Assembly: GCA_036272935.1 (NCBI GenBank)
Contig: DATAXP010000097.1
Span: 1 to 33,852, forward strand
Source of the DNA: DATAXP01 sp036272935
GTDB taxonomy: Bacteria; Planctomycetota; Planctomycetia; Pirellulales; PNKZ01
DNA length: 33,852 nucleotides
Reading direction: 5' to 3'
Below the pieces are notes generated by a model that was given only the letters and a program-made list of their open reading frames with translations, searched no databases and was not told the DNA's origin. The stretch's first letter is position 1, and the number at the start of each line of letters is the position of its first letter. The position numbers were made by a program, and so were the translations under genes. Shown here one piece after another: positions 1 through 7,162 of this stretch.

Positions 1-180
1 CGACGCCACCGGAAACGCGTTCAGGATCAGCGGTATCTGCCACTGATCATTGAACCCGAGACTGGGCAGATAGCCAAAGATCAGCGGCAGCCACGCGCCC
101 CAGATGAACAGCTCGAGAAACATCATCACCGACAAGCGGACGCGAACGCCCGGCAATGCCGGCGCGGCAGATTGGCTCAT
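1..180 (-). CDS. MFS nucleoside-type permease, N-terminal fragment
   Basis: Sixty codons from an ATG at 180 run leftwards off the window edge, so only the N-terminus is present. After a short polar leader (MSQSAAPALPGVRVRLS) comes a first membrane helix with the phrase MMFLELFIWGAWLPLI. This is typical of the nucleoside:H+ symporter branch of the major facilitator superfamily (NupG/XapB/YegT-like). In that family the protein is a 12-helix inner-membrane permease importing nucleosides with protons. No convincing Shine-Dalgarno sequence precedes the ATG. The family call is good for so short a piece, but the substrate is an inference. The neighbouring tRNA gene on the same strand has its own terminator and is unlikely to be co-transcribed. 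Confidence 0.6.
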   Translation of the reverse strand, partial: MSQSAAPALPGVRVRLSVMMFLELFIWGAWLPLIFGYLPSLGFNDQWQIPLILNAFPVAS

Positions 181-284
181 GGTGCAGCTCGGGGGAACAG
201 TCTCGTCGAGCCCGCTATCTTACGTCCCCTGCCGGCAGGAATGAACAGTCGCGTCTGCCGATTCGTCACGATCCGGACTAGATG

Positions 285-316
285 AACCGCAGAGGGCGCG
301 GAGGTCGCAGAGAAGC
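285..316. repeat. Fragment of a dispersed AACCGCAGAG-type repeat
   Basis: The phrase starting aaccgcagagggcgcg and continuing gaggtcgcagagaagc is rich in the GCAGAG word. It resembles a short intergenic repeat seen scattered in planctomycete and other environmental genomes. Only one copy is present here, so the assignment is from memory of the family. The rest of 181-365 shows no gene. Confidence 0.3.
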
Positions 317-365
317 TGCAGAAGCGGGCAGGCCGAAGGTAAAACTGGTTCGCCCCTGGCGCAAG

Positions 366-398
366 AAAAAACCCCGCCGAGGCTTATCGGGCGGGGTT
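366..398 (-). terminator. Rho-independent terminator of tRNA-Ala
   Basis: Read on the minus strand, AACCCCGCC pairs with GGCGGGGTT (arms 390-398 and 370-378) around an 11-base loop and runs into six T residues (366-371). It begins 9 bases after the 3' end of the tRNA, so it most likely terminates the tRNA transcript. Confidence 0.85.
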
Positions 399-406
399 CA
401 GTGAAC

Positions 407-479
<73 letters not shown>

Positions 480-773
480 GAGGTCGAAGCTCGCGGCCGG
501 CGGCTCGATCGGCCAGGGCCAAACGAATCGCAACACGCGACGGCTTATCGGGTTGCCGCGGCCAGACTTGGGAACTTAGCAGGGGTCCGGAAAGGTGTCA
601 AGTTCGGCCCAGTTGCCGGCCACGCCGGGGCAAGGATCGCTTCCGCCAACTAGCGTGTTTGATTAGTATGGCGCCGCTTATCCCTGCGGTGCGGCGCTTC
701 CGAGCGAAGCTGGCTTGCGCGTCGTCGCTAGTTGTTGTCGCCGGTGCTGAACAGTTGCTTGGAGCGCAGTCGC

Positions 774-1838
774 TTGGTGCCGAGTCGGGCTCGCAAACTC
801 ATCATCGGGTTCCTGAAGTACGGGGTATCGCTGGGCATCCTGGCCTATCTGGTCTGGGACGCGCAGCGCGATGCGACGTTCGCTCGGCTTGTTGCCGAGC
901 CAAAGCATTGGGGCCTGCTCACCGCCGCCTGCGGCCTGTGCACCTTCGCCGCGATGCTGACGATCGTGCGCTGGTATATCCTCGTCCGGGCACTCGACAT
1001 CCCGTTTGATCCCCGCGATGCGTTCCGGCTGTGGTTTCTCGGCTACCTGTTCAACTTCATCTCGTTCGGCGCGGTCGGCGGCGACGTGATCAAGGCGTTC
1101 CTGCTGGCCAAGGAGCAGCCGAACCACCGGGCCGAGTCGGTCGCGACCGTGCTGGTCGATCGGATCATCGGCTTGTACGCGCTGCTGGTGCTGGCCTCGT
1201 GCGCCATCCTGGCATTCGGCCAGTTGAATTCGTCGCGGGCCGACGTGGTGGGCATCTGCCGGGCGACGCTGATCACGACCATCGCCATGACCGCGGTCCT
1301 GGCATTGCTGATGCTGCCGGCCATGGCGCGCTGGACTTCGGTGCCAAAGATTCTGTGGTCGGAAAAGCTCGCTCACATCGTGCGGCGGATGGTAGGAGCG
1401 CTGGCCATCTATCGCCGGCGACCGCGGGCCTTGGTCGGTTCGATGGCCTACAGCATCGTGGTACACGTTGCCACCACGCTCGGGTTTTATCTGATCGCTC
1501 GCGGCCTGCCCGGTGCCTCGCCAACCTTGAGCGAGCACCTGGTCATCGTGCCCATCACCCTTTCGACTGGCGTGCTGCCTTTGCCCGGAGGGATCGGCGC
1601 CCTGGAGGGAGCGCTCGACTTCCTGTACCAGGCAATGTCGGCGAACCCGGTACCGCAGAACCAGGGGTTGCTGGTGGCGCTGGTGTACCGGGTGATCACG
1701 ATCGTGATCGCGCTGGTCGGGCTGGTGTTCTACCTGATGCACCGCCGCGAGCTGTCCGACGCGCTCCACGACGCCGAGGCGGAAGAAGCCGCCGCCGAGC
1801 AAGAGCTCGAACAGACGCAGCGCGTGGCAATGAGTTGA
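774..1838 (+). CDS. Lysylphosphatidylglycerol synthase-TM / flippase-like membrane protein
   Basis: A protein of about 354 residues with roughly eight hydrophobic segments, starting with KLIIGFLKYGVSLGILAYLV. It contains the family's central motif region (FNFISFGAVGGDVIKAFLLAK, then a VDRIIGLYALLVL helix) and the late LPLPGGIGALEGAL loop. These mark the lysylphosphatidylglycerol synthase transmembrane domain (UPF0104/AglD-like). Members are integral membrane proteins linked to lipid or glycolipid flipping or aminoacyl-lipid handling. The C-terminus is a charged tail rich in Glu and Ala. No soluble lysyltransferase domain is fused, so it is unlikely to be a complete MprF. The start is uncertain: a GGAG at 761-764 lies 9 bases before TTG 774, whereas the earlier TTG at 732 has no ribosome-binding site. 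The specific lipid substrate is unknown. Confidence 0.75.
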   Translation: MVPSRARKLIIGFLKYGVSLGILAYLVWDAQRDATFARLVAEPKHWGLLTAACGLCTFAAMLTIVRWYILVRALDIPFDPRDAFRLWFLGYLFNFISFGAVGGDVIKAFLLAKEQPNHRAESVATVLVDRIIGLYALLVLASCAILAFGQLNSSRADVVGICRATLITTIAMTAVLALLMLPAMARWTSVPKILWSEKLAHIVRRMVGALAIYRRRPRALVGSMAYSIVVHVATTLGFYLIARGLPGASPTLSEHLVIVPITLSTGVLPLPGGIGALEGALDFLYQAMSANPVPQNQGLLVALVYRVITIVIALVGLVFYLMHRRELSDALHDAEAEEAAAEQELEQTQRVAMS

Positions 1839-1844
1839 AAGCAC

Positions 1845-1899
1845 GCAGTTAGCGATTAGCAATAAGCAGTTAGCCGGCTAATTGCTAATCGCTAACTGC
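1845..1899. repeat. Perfect 19-bp inverted repeat, possible terminator
   Basis: Arms 1845-1863 and 1881-1899 are exact reverse complements (gcagttagcgattagcaat), enclosing a 17-base loop that ends with the palindrome tagccggcta. It starts 7 bases after the flippase gene stop and lies between convergent genes, so it could end transcription from both sides. There is no T tract. The TTAGC-rich wording resembles dispersed planctomycete intergenic repeats. Confidence 0.6.
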
Positions 1900-1919
1900 T
1901 AACTGCTTCCCGCAACTCG

Positions 1920-2213
1920 CTAGCTTCCCCCGGGCTTCGGCATCGCCAGGGCGTGCAGGATCAGCACCGAGCCGATCGACATCAGCGCGTATCCCAACCA
2001 CAGCGGCGGCCGCAGCACGCGGCGTTGCGCGGGAGCCGCGCTGGCAATGAGACTCGTCATCTTCGCCCCGGCACTCGATTGGGAGGCGAACTGCGTGCTG
2101 AACATCCTGGTGGCCTCGGCGTTCAGGATGTATGAGTCGACCATCCGCAACTGGGCGCCGACGAGCAGCAGCACCAGCCCTGCGACGAAATAATGATTGC
2201 GATTGAATTCCAC
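1920..2213 (-). CDS. Small two-helix membrane protein, conserved hypothetical
   Basis: A 97-residue protein with two hydrophobic segments: HYFVAGLVLLLVGAQLRMV near the N-terminus and LWLGYALMSIGSVLILHALAM near the C-terminus. They are joined by a loop of about 40 residues. The opening VEFNRNHYF and the phrase VDSYILNAEATRMF recall small uncharacterised planctomycete membrane proteins. The start is set at GTG 2213 because AAAGGA (2223-2228) lies 9 bases upstream. A longer TTG-initiated version from 2237 would overlap that ribosome-binding site. It is on the same strand as the next gene upstream but separated by about 150 bases. Function is unknown. Confidence 0.6.
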   Translation of the reverse strand: MEFNRNHYFVAGLVLLLVGAQLRMVDSYILNAEATRMFSTQFASQSSAGAKMTSLIASAAPAQRRVLRPPLWLGYALMSIGSVLILHALAMPKPGGS

Positions 2214-2368
2214 GGCCCGCGGTCCTTTGCGCTCCAAGGCTTATCACGGCTGTTATCGAGCGCCGACGCGATCACGCTCCAGCGAGCCGATTGCGATGCC
2301 GGATGCAGCGATGGTGCTGCCAAGCCGCCGCCAGGCCGTTCTGCCGCATCCCCCTGACTTTGCCGGAA

Positions 2369-2701
2369 TTAACGGTTCGGCAAGGCGCTCCAGGCGCCGA
2401 ATTGCCGAGCGGTCGATGGCGGCGTTTGCAGAGAAGGGGGAGCTGAAGTCGCGGGGGGCGGAGGGGGTGGTCCAAAGATGCTTTCCTTCTTGGCGGCGAC
2501 CACCGCGGCGGCCACCGTCTTGTGCCCTGCCCAATCCGAGGGCGTGAATTGGCGGATATCGAGGTACGTCTCGGCGAAGCTCGGCGAGCCCTTGGGGATC
2601 AACTCGACTCCGTCGCCGGTTCGCAGAAAGTGGTAGCTCAGCGAACCGAACACCAGCGAACCGCCGACCACCGAACCGGTGACGAACGCGGCAAAACTCA
2701 T
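2369..2701 (-). CDS. Membrane-anchored hypothetical protein with proline-rich tail
   Basis: A protein of 110 residues. The N-terminus (MSFAAFVTGSVVGGSLVFGSLSYHFL) is a single membrane helix, followed by a conserved-looking soluble stretch (GVELIPKGSPSFAETYLDIRQFTPSDWAGH). A low-complexity tail with six consecutive prolines then ends near residue 110. The tyrosine/aspartate/tryptophan-containing middle (TYLDIR, DWA.H) looks like a small family I have seen in planctomycetes, without a known function. A weak ribosome-binding site, GAGG, lies about 7 bases before the ATG. The Pro-rich tail may be less conserved. No enzymatic motif is visible. Confidence 0.55.
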   Translation of the reverse strand: MSFAAFVTGSVVGGSLVFGSLSYHFLRTGDGVELIPKGSPSFAETYLDIRQFTPSDWAGHKTVAAAVVAAKKESIFGPPPPPPATSAPPSLQTPPSTARQFGAWSALPNR

Positions 2702-2740
2702 AGCGCAGCCCTCGGCATCATCCTTGAAATACGACTATAG

Positions 2741-2864
2741 GTGCCTATCCGAAAACCGCTTGGGGCAGGCATTCCTGCCTGCCTTCGGTGACCATTCCAT
2801 GGCAGACACGAATGTCTGCCCCCACGCGATTGAATGTTTGGTGCGGCGGTTTTCGGATAGGCAC
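2741..2864. repeat. 124-bp MITE-like element with 19-bp perfect terminal inverted repeats
   Basis: gtgcctatccgaaaaccgc (2741-2759) is the exact reverse complement of 2846-2864. Inside are two further palindromic phrases: ggcaggcattcctgcctgcc (2764-2783) and ggcagacacgaatgtctgcc (2801-2820). It has no coding capacity. Nested palindromes inside long terminal repeats suggest either a miniature non-autonomous element or a large cruciform intergenic repeat. No clear target-site duplication is evident next to the arms (flanks ctatag and cgggtg). Confidence 0.65.
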
Positions 2865-3147
2865 CGGGTGGCGAAATGTACCGCAGGTCGAGCGAATTCG
2901 ACAAGATCGGTCGCGGATCACCCGCAGCCTGCCAAGTTGGCATGAACGGCGACAATGCCCGATGCTTGCGCGCCAGTCGCCGCAAGCCTTTGCGATTCAG
3001 AGTCTTGCAGTGTCATTGCTTACCCCGGCACGCAGGTTGCCCTATGGCCGGGCATCTTGCGGTGCGCTGCCATTTTTGCATGAGCGCCGCCGCACCCATC
3101 ACGACCAAAAATACGCTGACCGTTCGCAGTTACCAGGAGCATTCACT
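2865..3147 (+). other. Upstream region of the groEL1 operon
   Basis: This 283-base region has no convincing gene; an open frame reading through it into groEL1 has no ribosome-binding site and no conserved sequence. It must carry the groEL1 promoter, but no clear -35/-10 pair was found. A CIRCE operator (TTAGCACTC-N9-GAGTGCTAA) is not present. A 13-base palindrome, tgccaagttggca, lies at 2930-2942. The ribosome-binding site AGGAG (3135-3139) sits 8 bases before the GTG. Confidence 0.45.
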
Positions 3148-4836
3148 GTGGCAAAACAGATGGTATTCGACGATGAGGCACGCCAGCCGCTGTTGGCCGG
3201 CGCCTCGAAGCTGGCCAAGGCGGTTCGCAGCACGCTCGGTCCCCGAGGCCGCAATGCCGTGCTCGACAAGGGTTGGGGTTCGCCGAAGGTGACCAAGGAC
3301 GGCGTGACCGTCGCCGAGGATATCGAGCTCGATGATCCGTTCGAGAACCTCGGCGCCCAACTCGTCAAGGAAGCGGCCAGCAAGACCAACGACGTCGCCG
3401 GCGATGGCACCACCACCGCCACGGTGCTGGCCGAGGCCATTTTCCGCGAAGGCTTGAAGATGATTGCCGCCGGCGCCGATCCGATGGCCTTGAGCCGCGG
3501 CATCAACAAGGCCACGGCCGCCGTGGTCGAGGCGATCGGCAAACTTTCCACACCGATCAACGAGAAGAGCAAGAACGAGATCAAGCAGGTCGCCACGATC
3601 GCGGGCAACAACGATCCGACGATCGGCGAGGTGCTGGCCGACGCGTTCATGAAGGTCGGCAAGGACGGCGTGATCACGGTCGAAGAAGGCAAGCAATCGG
3701 AAACGACCGTTGAAGTGGTCGAGGGAATGGAGTTCGACCGCGGCTATCTGTCGCCGCACTTCGTCACCAATCAAGACCAGCAGTCGGTCGAGCTCGACAA
3801 TGCCTACGTGCTACTGTACGAGGAAAAGATCAGCAACGCCAAGAACCTGGTGCCGCTGCTCGAAGCGATCAGCAAGGCGGGCAAGCCGCTGTTGATCGTC
3901 GCCGAAGATGTCGAAGGCGAGGCACTGGCGACGCTGGTCGTCAACAAGATGCGCGGCATCTTGCAGGTGTGCGCCGTGAAGGCCCCCGGCTACGGCGACC
4001 GCCGCAAGGCGATGCTCGGCGACCTGGCGGTGCTCACCGGCGGCACGGCAATCTTCAAGGACCTGGGCATCCAGCTCGAAGCGGTGAAGCTCACCGACTT
4101 GGGGCGTGTCAAGAAGCTGCACATCACCGCCGAGAACACGACGGTCGTCGGCGGAGCCGGCAAGAAAGCCGAGATCGACGGCCGCGTCGAGCAGATTCGC
4201 CGCGAGATCGGCACGACCGACAGCGAGTACGACCGCGAGAAGCTGCAAGAGCGGCTGGCGAAGCTCGCCGGCGGCGTGGCCCAGATCAACTGCGGTGCCG
4301 CGACCGAAAGCGAGATGAAAGAGCGGAAGTATCTGCTCGAAGATGCCAAGGCAGCCACGCAGGCCGCGCTCGAAGAAGGGATCGTCCCCGGCGGCGGCGT
4401 GGCGCTGATCCGCTGCGAGAAGGCGGCCGAAAAGGCCGACGTCAAAGGCGACGAGGCGCTCGGGGCGAAGATCATCCGCAACGTGCTCGACTATCCGTTG
4501 CGCTGCATTGCCGATAACGCCGGCGTCGACGGTGCGGTGGTCGTCAATCGCGTTCGCCAGATGAAGGGCAAGAACGAAGGGTACGACGCCGACAAGGACG
4601 AGTACACCGATCTGGTCGCCCGCGGCATCATCGACCCAGCGAAGGTGGTCCGCATCGCCCTGCAAAACGCGGCGAGCGTTGCCAGCCTGCTGCTCACCAC
4701 CGAAAGCCTCGTCACCGACCTGCCCAAGGAAGAGGACGACGACGATCACCACGGCGGCCACGACCACGGCGGAGGCATGGGTGGCATGGGAGGAATGGGT
4801 GGTATGGACATGGGTGGCATGGGCGGAATGATGTAA
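3148..4836 (+). CDS. groEL: 60-kDa chaperonin GroEL (copy 1, with His-rich GGM tail)
   Basis: A chaperonin subunit of 562 residues that forms ATP-driven double rings assisting protein folding with GroES in the cytoplasm. Hallmarks are TLGPRGRN, VTKDGVTVA, the nucleotide loop DVAGDGTTTATVLAEAI, the apical FDRGYLSP and LLIVAEDVEGEAL, YGDRRKAMLGD, the LLEDAK segment carrying the catalytic Asp, and VPGGGVAL. The tail is DDDDHHGGHDHGGG followed by repeated GGM and ends in GGMM, so it has the classic Gly-Met tail plus an unusual His/Asp patch. Oddities are INCGAATE where most GroELs read IKVGAATE, and SPHF where the apical peptide-binding site normally has SPYF. GTG 3148 is chosen because AGGAG ends 8 bases upstream. 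groES follows 53 bases downstream. Confidence 0.96.
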   Translation: MAKQMVFDDEARQPLLAGASKLAKAVRSTLGPRGRNAVLDKGWGSPKVTKDGVTVAEDIELDDPFENLGAQLVKEAASKTNDVAGDGTTTATVLAEAIFREGLKMIAAGADPMALSRGINKATAAVVEAIGKLSTPINEKSKNEIKQVATIAGNNDPTIGEVLADAFMKVGKDGVITVEEGKQSETTVEVVEGMEFDRGYLSPHFVTNQDQQSVELDNAYVLLYEEKISNAKNLVPLLEAISKAGKPLLIVAEDVEGEALATLVVNKMRGILQVCAVKAPGYGDRRKAMLGDLAVLTGGTAIFKDLGIQLEAVKLTDLGRVKKLHITAENTTVVGGAGKKAEIDGRVEQIRREIGTTDSEYDREKLQERLAKLAGGVAQINCGAATESEMKERKYLLEDAKAATQAALEEGIVPGGGVALIRCEKAAEKADVKGDEALGAKIIRNVLDYPLRCIADNAGVDGAVVVNRVRQMKGKNEGYDADKDEYTDLVARGIIDPAKVVRIALQNAASVASLLLTTESLVTDLPKEEDDDDHHGGHDHGGGMGGMGGMGGMDMGGMGGMM

Positions 4837-4889
4837 GCGCCGCGAAATCCCAACTCACAAATCACAAATTCAAATAGGAACGAACTGAC

Positions 4890-5189
4890 ATGGCCAAGTT
4901 GAATCTGCGTCCCCTGGATGATCGCGTTGTTGTCGAGCCCGCCGAAGCCGAAGAGGTCACCGCCGGCGGCATCGTGTTGCCCGACACCGCCAAGGAAAAG
5001 CCGCAACGCGGCAAGATTGTTTCGGTCGGCCCGGGCAAGCTGCTCGATAGCGGCGAGCGCGGCACGCTGAGCGTCGGCATCGGCGACGAAGTGATCTACG
5101 GAAAGTACAGCGGCACCGAAATCGAAGTCGAAGGGCGCGACCTGAAAATCCTCCGCGAAACCGACATCCTGGCAAAGATCGTCGGGTAA
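4890..5189 (+). CDS. groES: 10-kDa co-chaperonin GroES
   Basis: A co-chaperonin of 99 residues; a heptamer of it caps the GroEL ring. It begins MAKLNLRPLDDRVVVEPAEAEE and has the mobile-loop phrase TAGGIVLPDTAKEKPQ, then GKIVSVGPGK, GDEVIYGKYSG and the C-terminal DILAKIVG. The length is normal. It lies between two groEL genes, 53 bases after groEL1 and 106 bases before groEL2, so one GroES probably serves both chaperonins. A clear ribosome-binding site is weak: the nearest purine run is taggaacg, about 7 bases before the ATG. Confidence 0.97.
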   Translation: MAKLNLRPLDDRVVVEPAEAEEVTAGGIVLPDTAKEKPQRGKIVSVGPGKLLDSGERGTLSVGIGDEVIYGKYSGTEIEVEGRDLKILRETDILAKIVG

Positions 5190-5198
5190 ATCGTCACC

Positions 5199-5258
5199 GT
5201 TTAGCCGGTCGCCGCGGCGACCGCGCTGCAACACGGCGGGCAAGCCTGCCGGCTAAAC
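5199..5258. repeat. 60-bp inverted repeat between groES and groEL2
   Basis: gtttagccgg (5199-5208) and ccggctaaac (5249-5258) are exact inverted copies, enclosing a second GC-rich palindrome gtcgccgcggcgac (5208-5221). It resembles the GTTTAGCCGG-type dispersed intergenic repeats of planctomycetes. In this position it could act as a transcript-processing or attenuation structure that lets groES and groEL2 be expressed at different levels. Confidence 0.6.
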
Positions 5259-5295
5259 AAACAATCGAACTGTCCAAACAAAGGGATTATTCATC

Positions 5296-6915
5296 GTGGC
5301 AAAGCAACTCCTCTTCGAAGACCAGGCCCGCGCCAAGATGCTCAAGGGCGTCGAGAAGCTGGCCCACGCGGTCGCCGTGACCATGGGTCCCACCGGCCGC
5401 AATGTGATCATCAACAAGTCGTTCGGCGGCCCGACCGTCACCAAAGACGGCGTGACCGTGAGCAAGGAAGTCGATCTCGAAGATCGCTTCGAGAATATGG
5501 GCGCCAAGCTCGTCAACGAAGTCGCCAGCAAGACCAGCGACATCGCCGGCGACGGCACGACTACTGCTACGGTTCTTGCCCGCGCCATCTTCAAGGAAGG
5601 CACACGCAACATCGCCGCCGGCAGCAATCCGATGGCGGTGCGTCGCGGCATCGACAAGGCCGTGGAGGCGGCGATCGAACACCTGCGCTCGATGGCCAAG
5701 CCGGTGAGCAGCAAGCAAGAGATCGCCCAGGTCGGCGCCATCAGTGCCAACAACGATCGCGAGATCGGCGATCTGCTGGCCGATGCGATGGAAAAGGTAG
5801 GCAAGGACGGCGTGATCACGGTCGAGGAAGGCAAAGGCACCAAGACCGAGGTCGAGTTCGTCGAAGGGATGCAGTTCGACAAGGGCTATCTGTCGCCGTA
5901 CTTCATCAATCGCCCGGCCGAGATGGACTGCCTGCTCGAGGACGCGTACATCCTGATCCACGAGAAGAAAATCTCGAACCTCCGCGAGCTGATCCCGGTG
6001 CTCGAGAAGACCGCCCAGGGTGGCAAGCCGCTGCTGATCATCGCCGAGGATATCGAAGGCGAGGCACTGACGGCCCTGGTGGTCAATAAGCTGCGCGGCG
6101 TGTTGAACGTCTGCGCCGTGAAGGCCCCCGGATTCGGTGACCGCCGCAAGGCGATGCTCGGCGACATTGCCGTGCTGACCGGTGGCACGCTGATTAGCGA
6201 TGACCTGGGGATGAAGCTCGAAAACCTGGGCATCGAGCATCTCGGCCGGGCCAAGCAGATCACGGTCGACAAGAACGACACGACGATCGTCAAGGGAGCC
6301 GGCAAGCCCGAAGACCTCCAGGCTCGCATCCAGCAGATTCGCAATACGCGCGAGCAGACCGAGAGCGAGTACGACAAGGAGAAGTTCGACGAACGGCTCG
6401 CCAAGCTCACCGGCGGCGTGGCGGTCATCAGTGTCGGCGCGAGCAGCGAGGCCGACATGAAGCAGACCAAGGCCCGCATCGAGGACGCCTTGCACGCCAC
6501 GCGCGCTGCGGTCGAGGAAGGCATCCTTCCCGGCGGTGGCGTCGCGTTGGTCCGCTGCCGCGAAGTGGTCGAAAAGGCCCGCTCGGCAGCCAAGGGGGAC
6601 GAGAAGATCGGCGTCGATATCGTGCTGCACTCGCTGGGCGCGCCGCTGAAGCAGATCGCCGACAACTGCGGCATCGACGGCAGCGTGATCGCCGACGAGG
6701 TAAGCCGCAAGCCGACGAACACCGGCTACGACGCCAACCGGGGCGAGTACGTCGACATGTTCAAGGCCGGCATCATCGACCCGTTGAAGGTGGTGCGCAG
6801 CGCCTTGAGCAACGCGGCAAGCATCTCGGCCTTGATGCTCACGACCGAGGCGCTCGTGACGAACCTCGACAAGGAAGACAAGCAAAAGACCCGCATCGAA
6901 GGCAGCATTCGGTAG
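5296..6915 (+). CDS. groEL: 60-kDa chaperonin GroEL (copy 2, no GGM tail)
   Basis: A second chaperonin, 539 residues, starting at a GTG with AAGGGA 9 bases upstream (5281-5286). All chaperonin hallmarks are present: TMGPTGRN, TVTKDGVTVSKEVDLED, DIAGDGTTTATVLARAI, FDKGYLSPYF, LLIIAEDIEGEALTAL, FGDRRKAMLGD, RIEDALHATRAAVEEGILPGG. Key ATP-site residues look intact and the apical SPYF is canonical, unlike copy 1. The C-terminus is the basic TNLDKEDKQKTRIEGSIR and lacks the Gly-Gly-Met repeat that normally hangs into the cavity. Copy 2 therefore differs from copy 1 at the tail and at the substrate-binding face, suggesting specialisation. An intrinsic terminator follows. Confidence 0.96.
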   Translation: MAKQLLFEDQARAKMLKGVEKLAHAVAVTMGPTGRNVIINKSFGGPTVTKDGVTVSKEVDLEDRFENMGAKLVNEVASKTSDIAGDGTTTATVLARAIFKEGTRNIAAGSNPMAVRRGIDKAVEAAIEHLRSMAKPVSSKQEIAQVGAISANNDREIGDLLADAMEKVGKDGVITVEEGKGTKTEVEFVEGMQFDKGYLSPYFINRPAEMDCLLEDAYILIHEKKISNLRELIPVLEKTAQGGKPLLIIAEDIEGEALTALVVNKLRGVLNVCAVKAPGFGDRRKAMLGDIAVLTGGTLISDDLGMKLENLGIEHLGRAKQITVDKNDTTIVKGAGKPEDLQARIQQIRNTREQTESEYDKEKFDERLAKLTGGVAVISVGASSEADMKQTKARIEDALHATRAAVEEGILPGGGVALVRCREVVEKARSAAKGDEKIGVDIVLHSLGAPLKQIADNCGIDGSVIADEVSRKPTNTGYDANRGEYVDMFKAGIIDPLKVVRSALSNAASISALMLTTEALVTNLDKEDKQKTRIEGSIR

Positions 6916-6946
6916 AGCGCGGGTTCAGTAGCGACTGATCGATTCG

Positions 6947-6981
6947 ACGGGCCGTCTTCCTCACCGAAGGCGGCCCGTTTT
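6947..6981 (+). terminator. Rho-independent terminator after groEL2
   Basis: ACGGGCCGTCTTC pairs with GAAGGCGGCCCGT (13 positions, one T-G pair) around the loop CTCACC and runs into TTTT. It begins about 31 bases after the groEL2 stop and closes the groEL1-groES-groEL2 unit. Confidence 0.8.
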
Positions 6982-6985
6982 GCAA

Positions 6986-7110
6986 ATGTCGAATGACGAA
7001 ACTCGAATGTCGAAAGAAGTCCGAATAACGAATGACGAAGGGACCGGCCGATTCGTCATTCGGGCTTCGGCATTGATTCGTCATTCGGATTTCGGCATTC
7101 GTCATTCTTG
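6986..7110. repeat. Cluster of CGAATGACGAA / TTCGTCATTCG short repeats
   Basis: The words aatgtcgaa, cgaatgacgaa and cgaataacgaatgacgaa occur on the left. Their inverse words ttcgtcattcg, ttcggcattgattcgtcattcg and ttcggcattcgtcattc occur on the right, giving a large imperfect inverted repeat built of roughly 11-base units. It fills the space between the groEL terminator and dnaJ. Phrases of this type are common intergenic filler in planctomycete genomes. Confidence 0.55.
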
Positions 7111-7162
7111 CTACTTCGGCCTACAATTCGAATGACGTTTCCTTACCATGCTCCCGGCCGCC

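Noticed and set aside
2788..3147. In-frame N-terminal extension of groEL1 by 120 codons
   Set aside because: It crosses the MITE-like repeat and has no conserved sequence. The GTG at 3148 has a proper ribosome-binding site and gives the normal chaperonin start.
2865..3147. CIRCE operator or heat-shock promoter upstream of groEL1
   Set aside because: Searched by eye for TTAGCACTC-N9-GAGTGCTAA and close variants; none is present. The 13-base palindrome at 2930-2942 is too short and unrelated.
5287..6885. Long open frame (532 codons) antisense to groEL2
   Set aside because: The frame mirrors codon-position bias of groEL2 in high-GC DNA. Its translation has no recognisable domain, while the plus strand encodes an unmistakable chaperonin.
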